Below are positions 36,543-44,110 of a stretch of DNA of 64,000 nt, one piece after another (position 1 is the first letter of the stretch; each line of letters begins with the position of its first letter). The notes beneath the pieces are model-generated. The model saw only the letters and a list, made by a program, of their open reading frames with translations, did no database searches and was not told the origin of the DNA. The position numbers and the translations under genes are program-made. Origin of the DNA: Desulfosarcina ovata subsp. ovata (GTDB taxonomy: Bacteria > Desulfobacterota > Desulfobacteria > Desulfobacterales > Desulfosarcinaceae); the NCBI RefSeq assembly GCF_009689005.1, contig NZ_AP021879.1:3720001-3784000 (forward strand). Direction: 5' to 3'.

Positions 36543-37615
36543 CAAAAAAGATCGTGCTTGCCGTTATCGCCGCTGCGGCAGTATTTTTTTACTACCGCCA
36601 GACCCATCGGGATTACTACGACTACCTGACCATGTCCGGGGCAACCCCCCTCGCCGTAGCCCGCCGGGTGCCCGCCGGCGTCCGTCTCGAGATTGACGGC
36701 CTGGTGAAAAAAACCTACCGCTTTTCCGGCGATGCGCTCAATGCCCTGGCCACCACCCGCATCCGCACCCGCGAAATCTCACCCTCGGGAAATTTCCTGG
36801 GGGCTTACATCCATGTGGGCATCCCGGCATTCAACATCCTTGAGGGAATTGCCCCGAAAAAACCGGACCACGCCGGTTTCGACCAGCCGCTGGACATCCT
36901 GGTGACATTCCATTCCGCATCGGGAAAACGCGCCTGTTTCAGTTTCAACGAACTGATCATGACCGGGGACGGCAAGCCCGTGACCCTGGCCTTCAGCCGC
37001 CAGCCGGTCGAACCCACCACGGACGCGGTCCGGGAGCAATATACGGGCAACGTCTATGCCGCCGACCTGGAGGGTCTGCGCCTGATCTGCCCCAGGGAGC
37101 CGGACACCGCCCGCTACCTGGAAAACGTGGTCCGCATCAGCTACACGACCATTCCGGTGGACGAGAAGGCGCTGCCGCCGCGCAGGAAAAAATTCTCCTG
37201 CCAGAGCGACAGCATTACCTGCATCGATGGGAATACGGCCACACCGGGCATTCTTACCCCGGTTGCCCGGACGTCCAACGATCACTGGATCCGGATCGGT
37301 CACGGTCACGGATATGACGAAATCGCCACGGTCGAGGGGTATCGGCTGCGCGATTTTCTGCGTACCAACTTTCCCGGCCTGACCGCCGAGGATTTCTTTC
37401 TCTTTGTCGCCTGTGACGGCTACCGGGCCCTGTTTTCGGGTCGCGAGATTTTCTCCACAGACGACGGTGCGGCCATGATCATCGCCGACCGCCTGAACGG
37501 AAAGCGCCCGGCCGAGGGGTATCTGCTGGCCCCGACTCGGGATTTTTTTTCCGACCGGGGCATGTGGGGCTTTTCCCAGGTGGTCTGGATTCACCACACA
37601 CAAATCGAGGAATAA
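36539..37615 (+). CDS. Membrane-anchored tandem sulfite-oxidase-fold-like protein
   Basis: 358 residues. An N-terminal membrane anchor (about 4-20) would place the rest in the periplasm. Two domains follow, with P-A-F-N-I-L near residue 95 and Y-R-L-R-D-F-L near 275 taking the place of G-V-P-L-R-D-I-L, and A-C-F-S-F-N-E-L and A-L-F-S-G-R-E-I in the place of V-L-S-W-G-E-L. The Mo-binding Cys position is not conserved, but several other Cys (F-S-C-Q-S, I-T-C-I-D) are present. The start overlaps the previous stop and the stop lies 2 bp before the CcsA-like gene, so the three are coupled. Function unknown. Confidence 0.6.
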   Translation: MTKKIVLAVIAAAAVFFYYRQTHRDYYDYLTMSGATPLAVARRVPAGVRLEIDGLVKKTYRFSGDALNALATTRIRTREISPSGNFLGAYIHVGIPAFNILEGIAPKKPDHAGFDQPLDILVTFHSASGKRACFSFNELIMTGDGKPVTLAFSRQPVEPTTDAVREQYTGNVYAADLEGLRLICPREPDTARYLENVVRISYTTIPVDEKALPPRRKKFSCQSDSITCIDGNTATPGILTPVARTSNDHWIRIGHGHGYDEIATVEGYRLRDFLRTNFPGLTAEDFFLFVACDGYRALFSGREIFSTDDGAAMIIADRLNGKRPAEGYLLAPTRDFFSDRGMWGFSQVVWIHHTQIEE

Positions 37616-37617
37616 TC

Positions 37618-38364
37618 ATGTTTACAACAGGTTCCCTGGCCTGCCTGGTCGCCGCCGCCGGCGGCTATGGCATGGCCTTGATTTTTTACCTGCGGCGCTG
37701 GCCGTATGCCGGCCGGGCCGCCCTGGCAATCGCCTTTGTTTTGCAGGGACTCTACCTTTTGGGCCGCGGATGGCTGGGCGGGGTATTTGTTCCCAACCCC
37801 ATCTTCGAAGGGCCGTTCCTGCTTCCCTGGAGCATCGCCCTGATCATCCTGATCCGAAGCCTTGTCGATCCGGACGCGCCCATAGCGGTGACACTGATGC
37901 TGGTGATAGGGCTCACCCTGTTCTCTATTTTTTATCCCCAGGGAATGATCCCCCCCTCCCCCAAAAAACTGAACATCTGGGCCCTGTTCTTCTTCACATC
38001 CGAATCCATGGCCCATGCCCTGTTTTACATCGGGGCGGGCGTCGCCACGATGTCGCTTTTCGGGAAAACGCCGGCGGATGGGCATCTGACCTGGATTGTT
38101 TGGGGATTCATCGCTTACACCATCGCCCAGGTAACCGGGGCCGTTTGGTGTTTCCTGGGCTGGGGGAATACCTTCAGCTGGGGGGCCAGGCACCTGGGTT
38201 CGGCTGCCATCTGGACCTTTTTTGCCGCCTGCCTGCACATGAAGTTCATTCCTGCCTGGAACCGGAGGAACGCACTGGTCACCATCGTCGGCGCCATGCT
38301 GGTCTTTTTTATCAGCTACGGAAACTATCTGCGTGAAATGCGCTTTCCACGGGTGGGGGGATGA
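37618..38364 (+). CDS. CcsA/ResC-like membrane protein with degenerate WWD motif
   Basis: 248 residues with about seven to eight membrane helices. A-H-A-L-F-Y-I-G near residue 140 and V-T-G-A-V-W then L-G-W-G-N-T-F-S-W-G-A-R-H then A-A-C-L-H-M-K follow the CcsA order (G-A-x-W-A, W-G-x-Y-W-x-W-D-P-K-E, Y-x-L-H). The D-P-K-E part of the haem-handling WWD loop is replaced. The candidate haem-ligand His residues remain. GAGGAA precedes the ATG. It abuts the ResB-like gene, reproducing the usual System II cytochrome c synthase pair. The altered WWD loop makes standard cytochrome c ligation doubtful. Confidence 0.7.
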   Translation: MFTTGSLACLVAAAGGYGMALIFYLRRWPYAGRAALAIAFVLQGLYLLGRGWLGGVFVPNPIFEGPFLLPWSIALIILIRSLVDPDAPIAVTLMLVIGLTLFSIFYPQGMIPPSPKKLNIWALFFFTSESMAHALFYIGAGVATMSLFGKTPADGHLTWIVWGFIAYTIAQVTGAVWCFLGWGNTFSWGARHLGSAAIWTFFAACLHMKFIPAWNRRNALVTIVGAMLVFFISYGNYLREMRFPRVGG

Positions 38365-38369
38365 CAATC

Positions 38370-39257
38370 ATGAAACGGATCTGGACAGTGCTGGGTGATA
38401 TCCGGGTTGCCGTCGTGCTCTTGATGATGGCCTCGGCAACGCTGTTTACGGGAACCTTTTACGCCGGCCGGAACTTCGTGCTCTTCTCCGAAATGAACCG
38501 CCAGACGGTTCAGGCCTGGCTGGCGATGAATCTGAGTGCCCGGCCGGAAACGGTCTGGTGGGTGCCGGTGCTGTTTGTCATCATGGGCGCCCTGGGCCTC
38601 AACACATTTATCTGCGCCACCAACCGGTTCGTTCAGATCGTGGCCAAACGCCAATCCCTGACAAGGGGAAGATTCGTCTATCTTCTGATTCCGTCGATGG
38701 TCCATTTTACGTTCATCATTATCATGCTTGGCCATCTAACGACCTTCGTCACCGGATCATGGCAGACCCTTTCCCTGGAAACGAATCAGCGCTTCACCGT
38801 CGACGGAAGCCCCACCCCTTACCGGGTGCAGGCCATCGAGGACCGCTATTTCCCTGCCCCCTCGGCAATGGGGGATCAGATATCCCAGACCGTCGTCACC
38901 CTGTCGGATGCCGACCAGGACGTCATCACCCTTCGGTATGGACGACCGGTGCGGGTCGACGGCCGGTTCTTCTTTCTGGACAAAATAAAGCAAAAGAGGC
39001 GCACCAAAACCCGGATTGCGCCTCCGGCAGACGACCCCACCTGCAACCAGGCGGAGGTATTCAACAACCCCGGGAAAACACCCAAAAGAAGCGACCAGCT
39101 GTTGCTGGTCGTATCCGATCCGGGACTGGCCGTGATCCTCTGCGGGCTGGCGCTGATCCTTTGCCTGATGACCGGCTATTTTCTGGTTCAGACCGCCAAC
39201 AATCGGCATGGACGCAAAGTCGGGAAGCGACCGGCCGCGATTGCCCAGCAGGGATAA
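38370..39257 (+). CDS. ResB-like membrane protein, short form
   Basis: 295 residues. Four membrane helices: about 10-30 (I-R-V-A-V-V-L-L-M-M-A-S-A), about 65-88, about 108-128 with S-M-V-H-F-T, and a last one about 245-268. A periplasmic region of roughly 115 residues lies between the third and fourth. This is the ResB/Ccs1 topology, but that family is usually 450-550 residues with a larger periplasmic domain. The ATG at 38370 is preferred since a G-run lies 9 nt before it; an ATG at 38361 overlaps the previous stop. Paired with the CcsA-like gene, it is the probable second subunit of a specialised haem-handling complex. Confidence 0.7.
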   Translation: MKRIWTVLGDIRVAVVLLMMASATLFTGTFYAGRNFVLFSEMNRQTVQAWLAMNLSARPETVWWVPVLFVIMGALGLNTFICATNRFVQIVAKRQSLTRGRFVYLLIPSMVHFTFIIIMLGHLTTFVTGSWQTLSLETNQRFTVDGSPTPYRVQAIEDRYFPAPSAMGDQISQTVVTLSDADQDVITLRYGRPVRVDGRFFFLDKIKQKRRTKTRIAPPADDPTCNQAEVFNNPGKTPKRSDQLLLVVSDPGLAVILCGLALILCLMTGYFLVQTANNRHGRKVGKRPAAIAQQG

Positions 39258-39260
39258 GGA

Positions 39261-39833
39261 TCAGCCCTTCACCCGCGACATATACTGACCGGTCTCCGTG
39301 TTGACCCGGATCACTTCGCCGGCGGTCATGTATTCGGGCACCAGAACGGTTACCCCGTTGACCAGCGTGGCCGGTTTGTTGCGGTTGGTGGCCGTGGCGC
39401 CTTTGATCACCGGCGTGGTTTCGGCGATCTCCAGGTCGATGGTCTGGGGCAGTTCGATGCACAACGGGTGGCCGTCCCGAAGCAGGGCCGTGATGCCTTC
39501 CAGGCCGTCGACCAGCCACTGGATCTGGTCTTCCAGGGTCTCGGCGGAGAGGGTGTACTGCTCATAATTTTCGCTGTCCATGAAGGTGTACAGCTCCTGA
39601 GCCTGATACAGGAAACTGACCCGCCGCTTGTCCACCACCATCTCGTCCAGCATGTCGTTACCTTTGTAGGTCTGGTCCAGCTTCTGGCCCGAGATCAACG
39701 AGGCATAGCGAACCTTGTACAAGGTGTTGGCCCCCCGGGCCGACGGTGTGTGCACGTCGATCTGCTTCACCTGGTAGGGCTGGTTGTCGATATTGATGAT
39801 ATGGCCTTTCTGAAGATTGCTGGCTTTGGGCAC
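39261..39833 (-). CDS. efpL: Elongation factor P-like protein EfpL (YeiP)
   Basis: 190 residues with the three-domain EF-P layout. The conserved tip loop in domain I is T-P-S-A-R-G-A-N-T-L, where Arg replaces the modified Lys of EF-P, as in YeiP/EfpL. The C-terminal domains contain V-D-L-E-I-x-E-T-x-P-x-I-K-G-A-T-A and K-P-A-T-L. The protein relieves ribosome stalling at proline-rich and other difficult motifs. The start is GTG at 39833 with GGAGAA about 7 nt upstream. It converges with the ResB-like gene, the two stops only 3 bp apart. Confidence 0.9.
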   Translation of the reverse strand: MPKASNLQKGHIINIDNQPYQVKQIDVHTPSARGANTLYKVRYASLISGQKLDQTYKGNDMLDEMVVDKRRVSFLYQAQELYTFMDSENYEQYTLSAETLEDQIQWLVDGLEGITALLRDGHPLCIELPQTIDLEIAETTPVIKGATATNRNKPATLVNGVTVLVPEYMTAGEVIRVNTETGQYMSRVKG

Positions 39834-39909
39834 GCGGGTTCTCCTTCAACCGTATAACGGATTCGTTTGCAATGGGACATAAAAAAGCATTCATGAATGA
39901 TCCGGTTTA

Positions 39910-40015
39910 TATAGCATTCAAGATAATGTTTTTGGCAAGGCCAGAGGGAGGAAGCTGTATAAGCATACCGCGACGACCGATAACGCCGTCCAAAAACATT
40001 ATCTTGAATGCTATA
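39910..40015. mobile_element. 106-bp MITE-like element with perfect 26-bp terminal inverted repeats
   Basis: Arms at 39910-39935 and 39990-40015 are exact reverse complements over 26 bp, starting TATAGCATTCAAG and ending CTTGAATGCTATA. They surround a 54-bp G+C-rich core that encodes nothing. The ends begin and finish in TATA, compatible with TA target duplication, but no longer flanking duplication is clear. It sits in the intergenic gap before the 40109 gene. It could be a non-autonomous transposon or a long hairpin. Confidence 0.65.
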
Positions 40016-40108
40016 GCCTTTATCCCGATTCAGGGCAATATGATTGACGTTGAACGCATCCGGCAACATAATGAATCTGGAGCGCAAATTTGAAATTCGA
40101 GGAAAATC

Positions 40109-40477
40109 GTGAATCTCCCCGGCGAACTGAAAAAACTCTACCAGGCGGATCTGAACCCGGCGCAGCAGGAACGGCTTTTTGAAAACATGGCAACAATCTT
40201 CGCGCGTGCCATCGAGAACCGCGCACCCAAAAACCGCCCTCCCGGGAAAGCGGGGCTGAAGGCGGAAAAAGGCTATTACCGCCTGCTCTATCTGGAGGGT
40301 GAATTGCTCGACAACGTCAGACCGGCAGAAGGCATGCCGCCCGCTTCGGACTATCACTGGGATCACCTCGAAAGTATCATCGGCCAACTGAAGGACCTGC
40401 CCGAACTGCAGGCGGAAATCCTTGCCGCCCTTAAATCCGCCCTGAATGCGGTTCTCCACCCGTCTCCCCCCGCATAA
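40109..40477 (+). CDS. 122-residue hypothetical protein
   Basis: The start is GTG with GAGGAAA about 7 nt upstream. The protein is helical and charged, with no Cys, no membrane segment and no signal peptide; the C-terminus ends in a short Pro stretch. I recognise no motif. It precedes the DUF6812-like and PilT-type genes on the same strand by about 120 bp, so a link to them is possible but unproven. Confidence 0.6.
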   Translation: MNLPGELKKLYQADLNPAQQERLFENMATIFARAIENRAPKNRPPGKAGLKAEKGYYRLLYLEGELLDNVRPAEGMPPASDYHWDHLESIIGQLKDLPELQAEILAALKSALNAVLHPSPPA

Positions 40478-40598
40478 GGTTGTAACATTGGGGTAAACTT
40501 TTCCCGACAATTGCCGAAATAGATCAATCAAGTTGCGTAAATCACCCGTACACGATTTGACAGGCGTTGGCATAAATTACCCATAACCGGAGATTGTC

Positions 40599-40850
40599 AT
40601 GCAAGAGGAACCCCAGGACAGAACCAAAGTCCGCATCTATACGGACCAATTCATCATTGTCGGCGAAATCGCCATGTTTTCCGACACCCGGCTGACCGAC
40701 TATATCATCAGTGCCCACGACTTTATCGCCATTACGCATGCCCAGGTATGCAACCTTGAAAACAAGGTGCTGTTCAACGCAGACTTTCTCAATCTTCAGA
40801 AAGACAAAGTCGTTATCATTGTTCCCGAAACAATGATGAAGCCGGTCTGA
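40599..40850 (+). CDS. Small DUF6812-like protein next to PilT-type genes
   Basis: 83 residues forming one beta-rich domain: V-R-I-Y-T-D-x-F-I-I-V-G-E-I, then R-L-T-D-Y-I, then an A-Q-V segment and L-N-K-D-K-V/I-I-V-P at the end. I recall this pattern in DUF6812 proteins encoded beside twitching ATPases. GGAG precedes the ATG. It lies 49 bp before the first PilT-type gene. A regulatory or accessory role in pilus retraction is inferred from position only. Confidence 0.65.
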   Translation: MQEEPQDRTKVRIYTDQFIIVGEIAMFSDTRLTDYIISAHDFIAITHAQVCNLENKVLFNADFLNLQKDKVVIIVPETMMKPV

Positions 40851-40899
40851 CGGCAATCTGGAAATGAACGATCCACAAACCAACACAATCTGGTGACCC

Positions 40900-41976
40900 A
40901 TGGCGATTCTGGATAAGGTTTTTCAGGCAGCAGTCAACTTCAATGCCTCCGACATCCATGTCACTCCCGGCGAACCGTTCATCATTCGCCGATTGGGGCG
41001 GCTGGTCAAAATGAAAAGTGCGCCGTTGGCCGAAGCGCAGACGCGGCAGGTCGTTTTCGAGATTCTCACCCAGGAGCAGCGCAAACGGCTGATGGACGAG
41101 CAACAGCTGGATTTTGCCGTGGATCGCGACGCGCTCGGCCGCTTCCGGGGAAGTGCCATGCTGCACAATAACGGTCTCAGTGCGGTGTTTCGCAGCATCC
41201 CCAAAACCATCCCGACACTGGCGACCCTCGGCCTGCCGGCGATCGTGGAAAAAGTAATGGACAATCACCAGGGCCTGATCCTGGTGACCGGCGCCACCGG
41301 CCAGGGCAAGTCCACCACCCTGGCGTCGATGATCGATCACATCAATTCTCACCGGGCCCATCATATCCTGACCGTTGAAGATCCCATCGAATTTGTCCAT
41401 CCCATCAAAAAGGGGGTGGTCAATCAGCGGCAGCTGGGCATGGATACCCACTCTTACGGCAATGCCCTGAAAGCCGCCCTGCGGGAAGATCCGGATGTAA
41501 TCATGATTGGCGAACTGAGAGACCTGGAAACCATTTCCCTGGCCATATCGGCCGCCGAAACCGGCCATCTGGTGCTCGGCACCCTGGCTACCGCCAGCGC
41601 CCCGAAAACCGTGGACCGCATCATCGATGCCTACCCGGCCACGGAACAGAACCAGATCCGCACCATGCTCAGCGAGTCGCTGCGGGCGGTGATCACTCAA
41701 CGTCTGATTCCTGATAGGGACAAGAAAAAAATGGAAGTGGCCACCGAGGTGCTCATCGGCACCCTGCCCATGGCCAACCTGATCCGCGACGGCAAGACGT
41801 TTCAGATTCCCTCCATGATGCAGACCGCTAAAAACGTAGGCATGCAGATCATGGATGAATCGATCCTGGCCCTGCTCCAGGATGAAAAAATCGATGCCCA
41901 TGAGGCCCAGTCCCAGGCCAATGATCCAAAACGGTTTCAGGCGTTTGTGGACCGGGCCGAGCGAACGGCAAAATAA
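40900..41976 (+). CDS. PilT/PilU-type ATPase, divergent paralogue
   Basis: 358 residues of the type IV pilus retraction ATPase family. It has the N-terminal PAS-like domain with A-S-D-I-H-V, Walker A G-A-T-G-Q-G-K-S-T, the Asp box E-D-P-I-E-F, and Walker B-like D-P-D-V-I-M-I-G-E-L-R-D. Two departures from canonical PilT are clear: Q replaces S in the Walker A, and the His box reads G-T-L-A-T-A-S-A with the His lost. The family-typical A-I-R-N-L-I-R is replaced by M-A-N-L-I-R-D. It may be a PilU-like partner of the next gene product rather than an autonomous motor. Confidence 0.88.
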   Translation: MAILDKVFQAAVNFNASDIHVTPGEPFIIRRLGRLVKMKSAPLAEAQTRQVVFEILTQEQRKRLMDEQQLDFAVDRDALGRFRGSAMLHNNGLSAVFRSIPKTIPTLATLGLPAIVEKVMDNHQGLILVTGATGQGKSTTLASMIDHINSHRAHHILTVEDPIEFVHPIKKGVVNQRQLGMDTHSYGNALKAALREDPDVIMIGELRDLETISLAISAAETGHLVLGTLATASAPKTVDRIIDAYPATEQNQIRTMLSESLRAVITQRLIPDRDKKKMEVATEVLIGTLPMANLIRDGKTFQIPSMMQTAKNVGMQIMDESILALLQDEKIDAHEAQSQANDPKRFQAFVDRAERTAK

Positions 41977-41999
41977 GCGTACCGCCGGAAAGGCAGACA

Positions 42000-43052
42000 A
42001 TGGCAACGATCGACACCTATTTCAAAGAGATGAAGCAAGAAGGCGCCAGTGACCTGCATCTGGCCATCGGCTTTCCTCCCATGATCCGCCAGAGCGGCGA
42101 ACTGCGGCCGCTGGAACACCCGGTCATTACGGCCGAAGCCAACCGTAAGATTCTTTTCGAAATCCTCACCGACGAGCAGCAGGAAAGCGTGGAGGAGAAT
42201 CTGGACTTCGACATGGCCTATGAGCTGGCGGGGGTGGGGCGTTTCCGCTGCAACATTTTTCACCAGCAGCGGGGCTTCGGCGCGGTGTTCCGGATCATTC
42301 CGACCACGATCCTGACCCTGGAACAGCTGAACCTTCCCGAGGCGGTCCGGTCCGTCGCCGACTTCAAAAAGGGGTTGGTACTGGTCACCGGCCCCACGGG
42401 CAGCGGCAAATCGACCACCCTGGCGGCCATGATCAATTATATCAACGAAACCCGGGACGCCCATATCATCACCATCGAAGACCCCCTGGAGTTTGTACAC
42501 CCCAATAAGAAATGCATCTTCACCCAGCGTGAAATCGGCACCCACGCCAAGAGCTTCGCCGACGCGCTCAAGGTCGCCGGCCGGGAGGATCCGGACGTGA
42601 TCCTGGTGGGCGAAATGCGCGACCTGGAAACCATCTCCCTGGCCCTGACCTGTGCCGAGCTGGGGATTCTGGTTTTCGGCACCCTGCACACCAACAGCGC
42701 GGCCAAAACCATCGACCGCATCATCAACGCTTTTCCCTCGAACCAGCAGGCCCAGGCGCGCACCATGCTCTCCGAGTCCCTGAGGGCCGTCATCGCCCAG
42801 CAACTGCTCCGCACCGCGGACGGCAAGGGGCGCTGCGCGGCCAATGAAATCCTCATCGGTTCGTCGGCCCTGGCCAGCATGATCCGGGAAGGCAAGATCA
42901 CCCAGATCGAGTCACTGATTCAGACGGGAACCAAGTCGGGCATGCAGACCATGGATCAGCATCTGATGCAACTGGTGGAAGAAGAGAAGATCACCCGCGA
43001 GGCGGCCTACGAAAAGGCGATCAATAAAAAGCTGTTCGAGCCCCTGGAGTAA
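42000..43052 (+). CDS. PilT-type twitching motility ATPase
   Basis: 350 residues, 23 bp after the divergent paralogue. Motifs are canonical: A-S-D-L-H-L, Walker A G-P-T-G-S-G-K-S-T-T, Asp box I-E-D-P-L-E-F-V-H, Walker B D-P-D-V-I-L-V-G-E-M-R-D and His box G-T-L-H-T-N-S-A. The hexameric motor disassembles type IV pili to retract them. The C-terminal M-I-R-E-G-K region is close to the PilU branch, so PilT versus PilU identity is not settled. The pair is probably cotranscribed and forms the retraction machinery. Confidence 0.9.
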   Translation: MATIDTYFKEMKQEGASDLHLAIGFPPMIRQSGELRPLEHPVITAEANRKILFEILTDEQQESVEENLDFDMAYELAGVGRFRCNIFHQQRGFGAVFRIIPTTILTLEQLNLPEAVRSVADFKKGLVLVTGPTGSGKSTTLAAMINYINETRDAHIITIEDPLEFVHPNKKCIFTQREIGTHAKSFADALKVAGREDPDVILVGEMRDLETISLALTCAELGILVFGTLHTNSAAKTIDRIINAFPSNQQAQARTMLSESLRAVIAQQLLRTADGKGRCAANEILIGSSALASMIREGKITQIESLIQTGTKSGMQTMDQHLMQLVEEEKITREAAYEKAINKKLFEPLE

Positions 43053-43062
43053 ACGCCCGCCC

Positions 43063-44064
43063 CTATTCCAGGATTTTGAAAAACATGCGCACATCCGGGC
43101 TTTCGGCCTGGCGCCGGGCGTACTCCGGAAGGCTCTGCTGCACGAACCCCATCTGGGTGTAAAGGTCCTCCAGCCGGGGGTTGTTGGTCAGGGAGATGAA
43201 ACGGGTAAATCCCTGGGCGACCATCAGGGCCATGAAGGACTTGACCGTATAGACCCCCACCCGCTGGTTGCGGAAACGGGTGGAGATGGCCAGCGCGCCC
43301 AGTTCCACGGTACGGTCGTCAACGATCTTCCGCTCCACACAGCCCACCACGATGCCGTCGATGGCGGTGACGAAAAAGCGCTTCCGATGCTCCATGATGT
43401 AAGCTTTGCTGCGCGACTTGAGATAGCCGGCCCGCCGGTACATGGAGAGAATCCGGAAAACGATGTCCACCTGGTCGTCGCTCTCCACCGGGTGGAAGGA
43501 TTCCTCGAAGTTGTTGGCGATCAGCGTGCCCGTCCCCTCGACAGTGAACAGCTCGTGCTTGATGGTGTGCTTACCGGCCGGCAGGATGTGCACCCGCTCG
43601 CAGTGGCCGGCCTCGATCTTCTGACAGATGCAGGCCATGGCCCCCTTGAAGTTGACGTTGGCGATCAGATCGCCGAAATCCTCCAGGGCTTCGCGCACCC
43701 GGCCGGTGGTGACGGCATTGATTTTATAGCCCTGCCGATCGATCAGGTAGCGGCGCTCGAGAAAGATCACCTTGTACATGGACTCGCTGTGGCCCAGCAC
43801 CGCATCGTAGAAATCGATCTCGGGATTGATGCGCACGAGTCGGGTCTCGGGCAGGCGGGTTTCCAGCTGGCGGATCCGCTTCTGGTTGGCAAAGCGGTTG
43901 GGCATGTTGTGCAAAAGGGTGGTCCGGGCGCCGAATCGGGTCAGGAATTTGATATCGCTGATGATCTCCTGAAAGTGGCCGCGCAGGATCCCCTCCCGGC
44001 AGGCGATGAAGAGCTCACGGCCGGCAAGGGCATGCGCATATTCTTTCAGGTAGAGTTTGGGCAT
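43063..44064 (-). CDS. N-acetylglutamate-synthase-like protein (kinase-like domain plus GNAT)
   Basis: 333 residues. The N-terminal about 190 residues have an amino-acid-kinase-like fold: they contain R-V-H-I-L-P and E-L-F-T-V-E-G-T-G-T-L-I, the segment that in ArgA-type synthases reads L-F-T-R-D-G-x-G-T. The C-terminal GNAT domain (about 195-333) has E-L-G-A-L-A-I and R-N-Q-R-V-G-V-Y, the acetyl-CoA loop. By this layout it would make N-acetylglutamate for arginine synthesis, but the kinase-like part is degenerate. The ATG at 44064 has AGGCGG upstream. It lies 46 bp downstream of purB on the same strand. Confidence 0.65.
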   Translation of the reverse strand: MPKLYLKEYAHALAGRELFIACREGILRGHFQEIISDIKFLTRFGARTTLLHNMPNRFANQKRIRQLETRLPETRLVRINPEIDFYDAVLGHSESMYKVIFLERRYLIDRQGYKINAVTTGRVREALEDFGDLIANVNFKGAMACICQKIEAGHCERVHILPAGKHTIKHELFTVEGTGTLIANNFEESFHPVESDDQVDIVFRILSMYRRAGYLKSRSKAYIMEHRKRFFVTAIDGIVVGCVERKIVDDRTVELGALAISTRFRNQRVGVYTVKSFMALMVAQGFTRFISLTNNPRLEDLYTQMGFVQQSLPEYARRQAESPDVRMFFKILE

Positions 44065-44110
44065 GGTTTGCCGCCTGGGTTCCCTTGCATCCGGCCGGAT
44101 GAACGCCGGT

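Noticed and set aside
40550-40585. Possible sigma-54 promoter (TTGGCAT ...) before the DUF6812-like gene
   Set aside because: The -12 position reads CC instead of GC, so the essential dinucleotide is missing; the overlapping TTGACA has only a 10-bp spacer to TAAATT.
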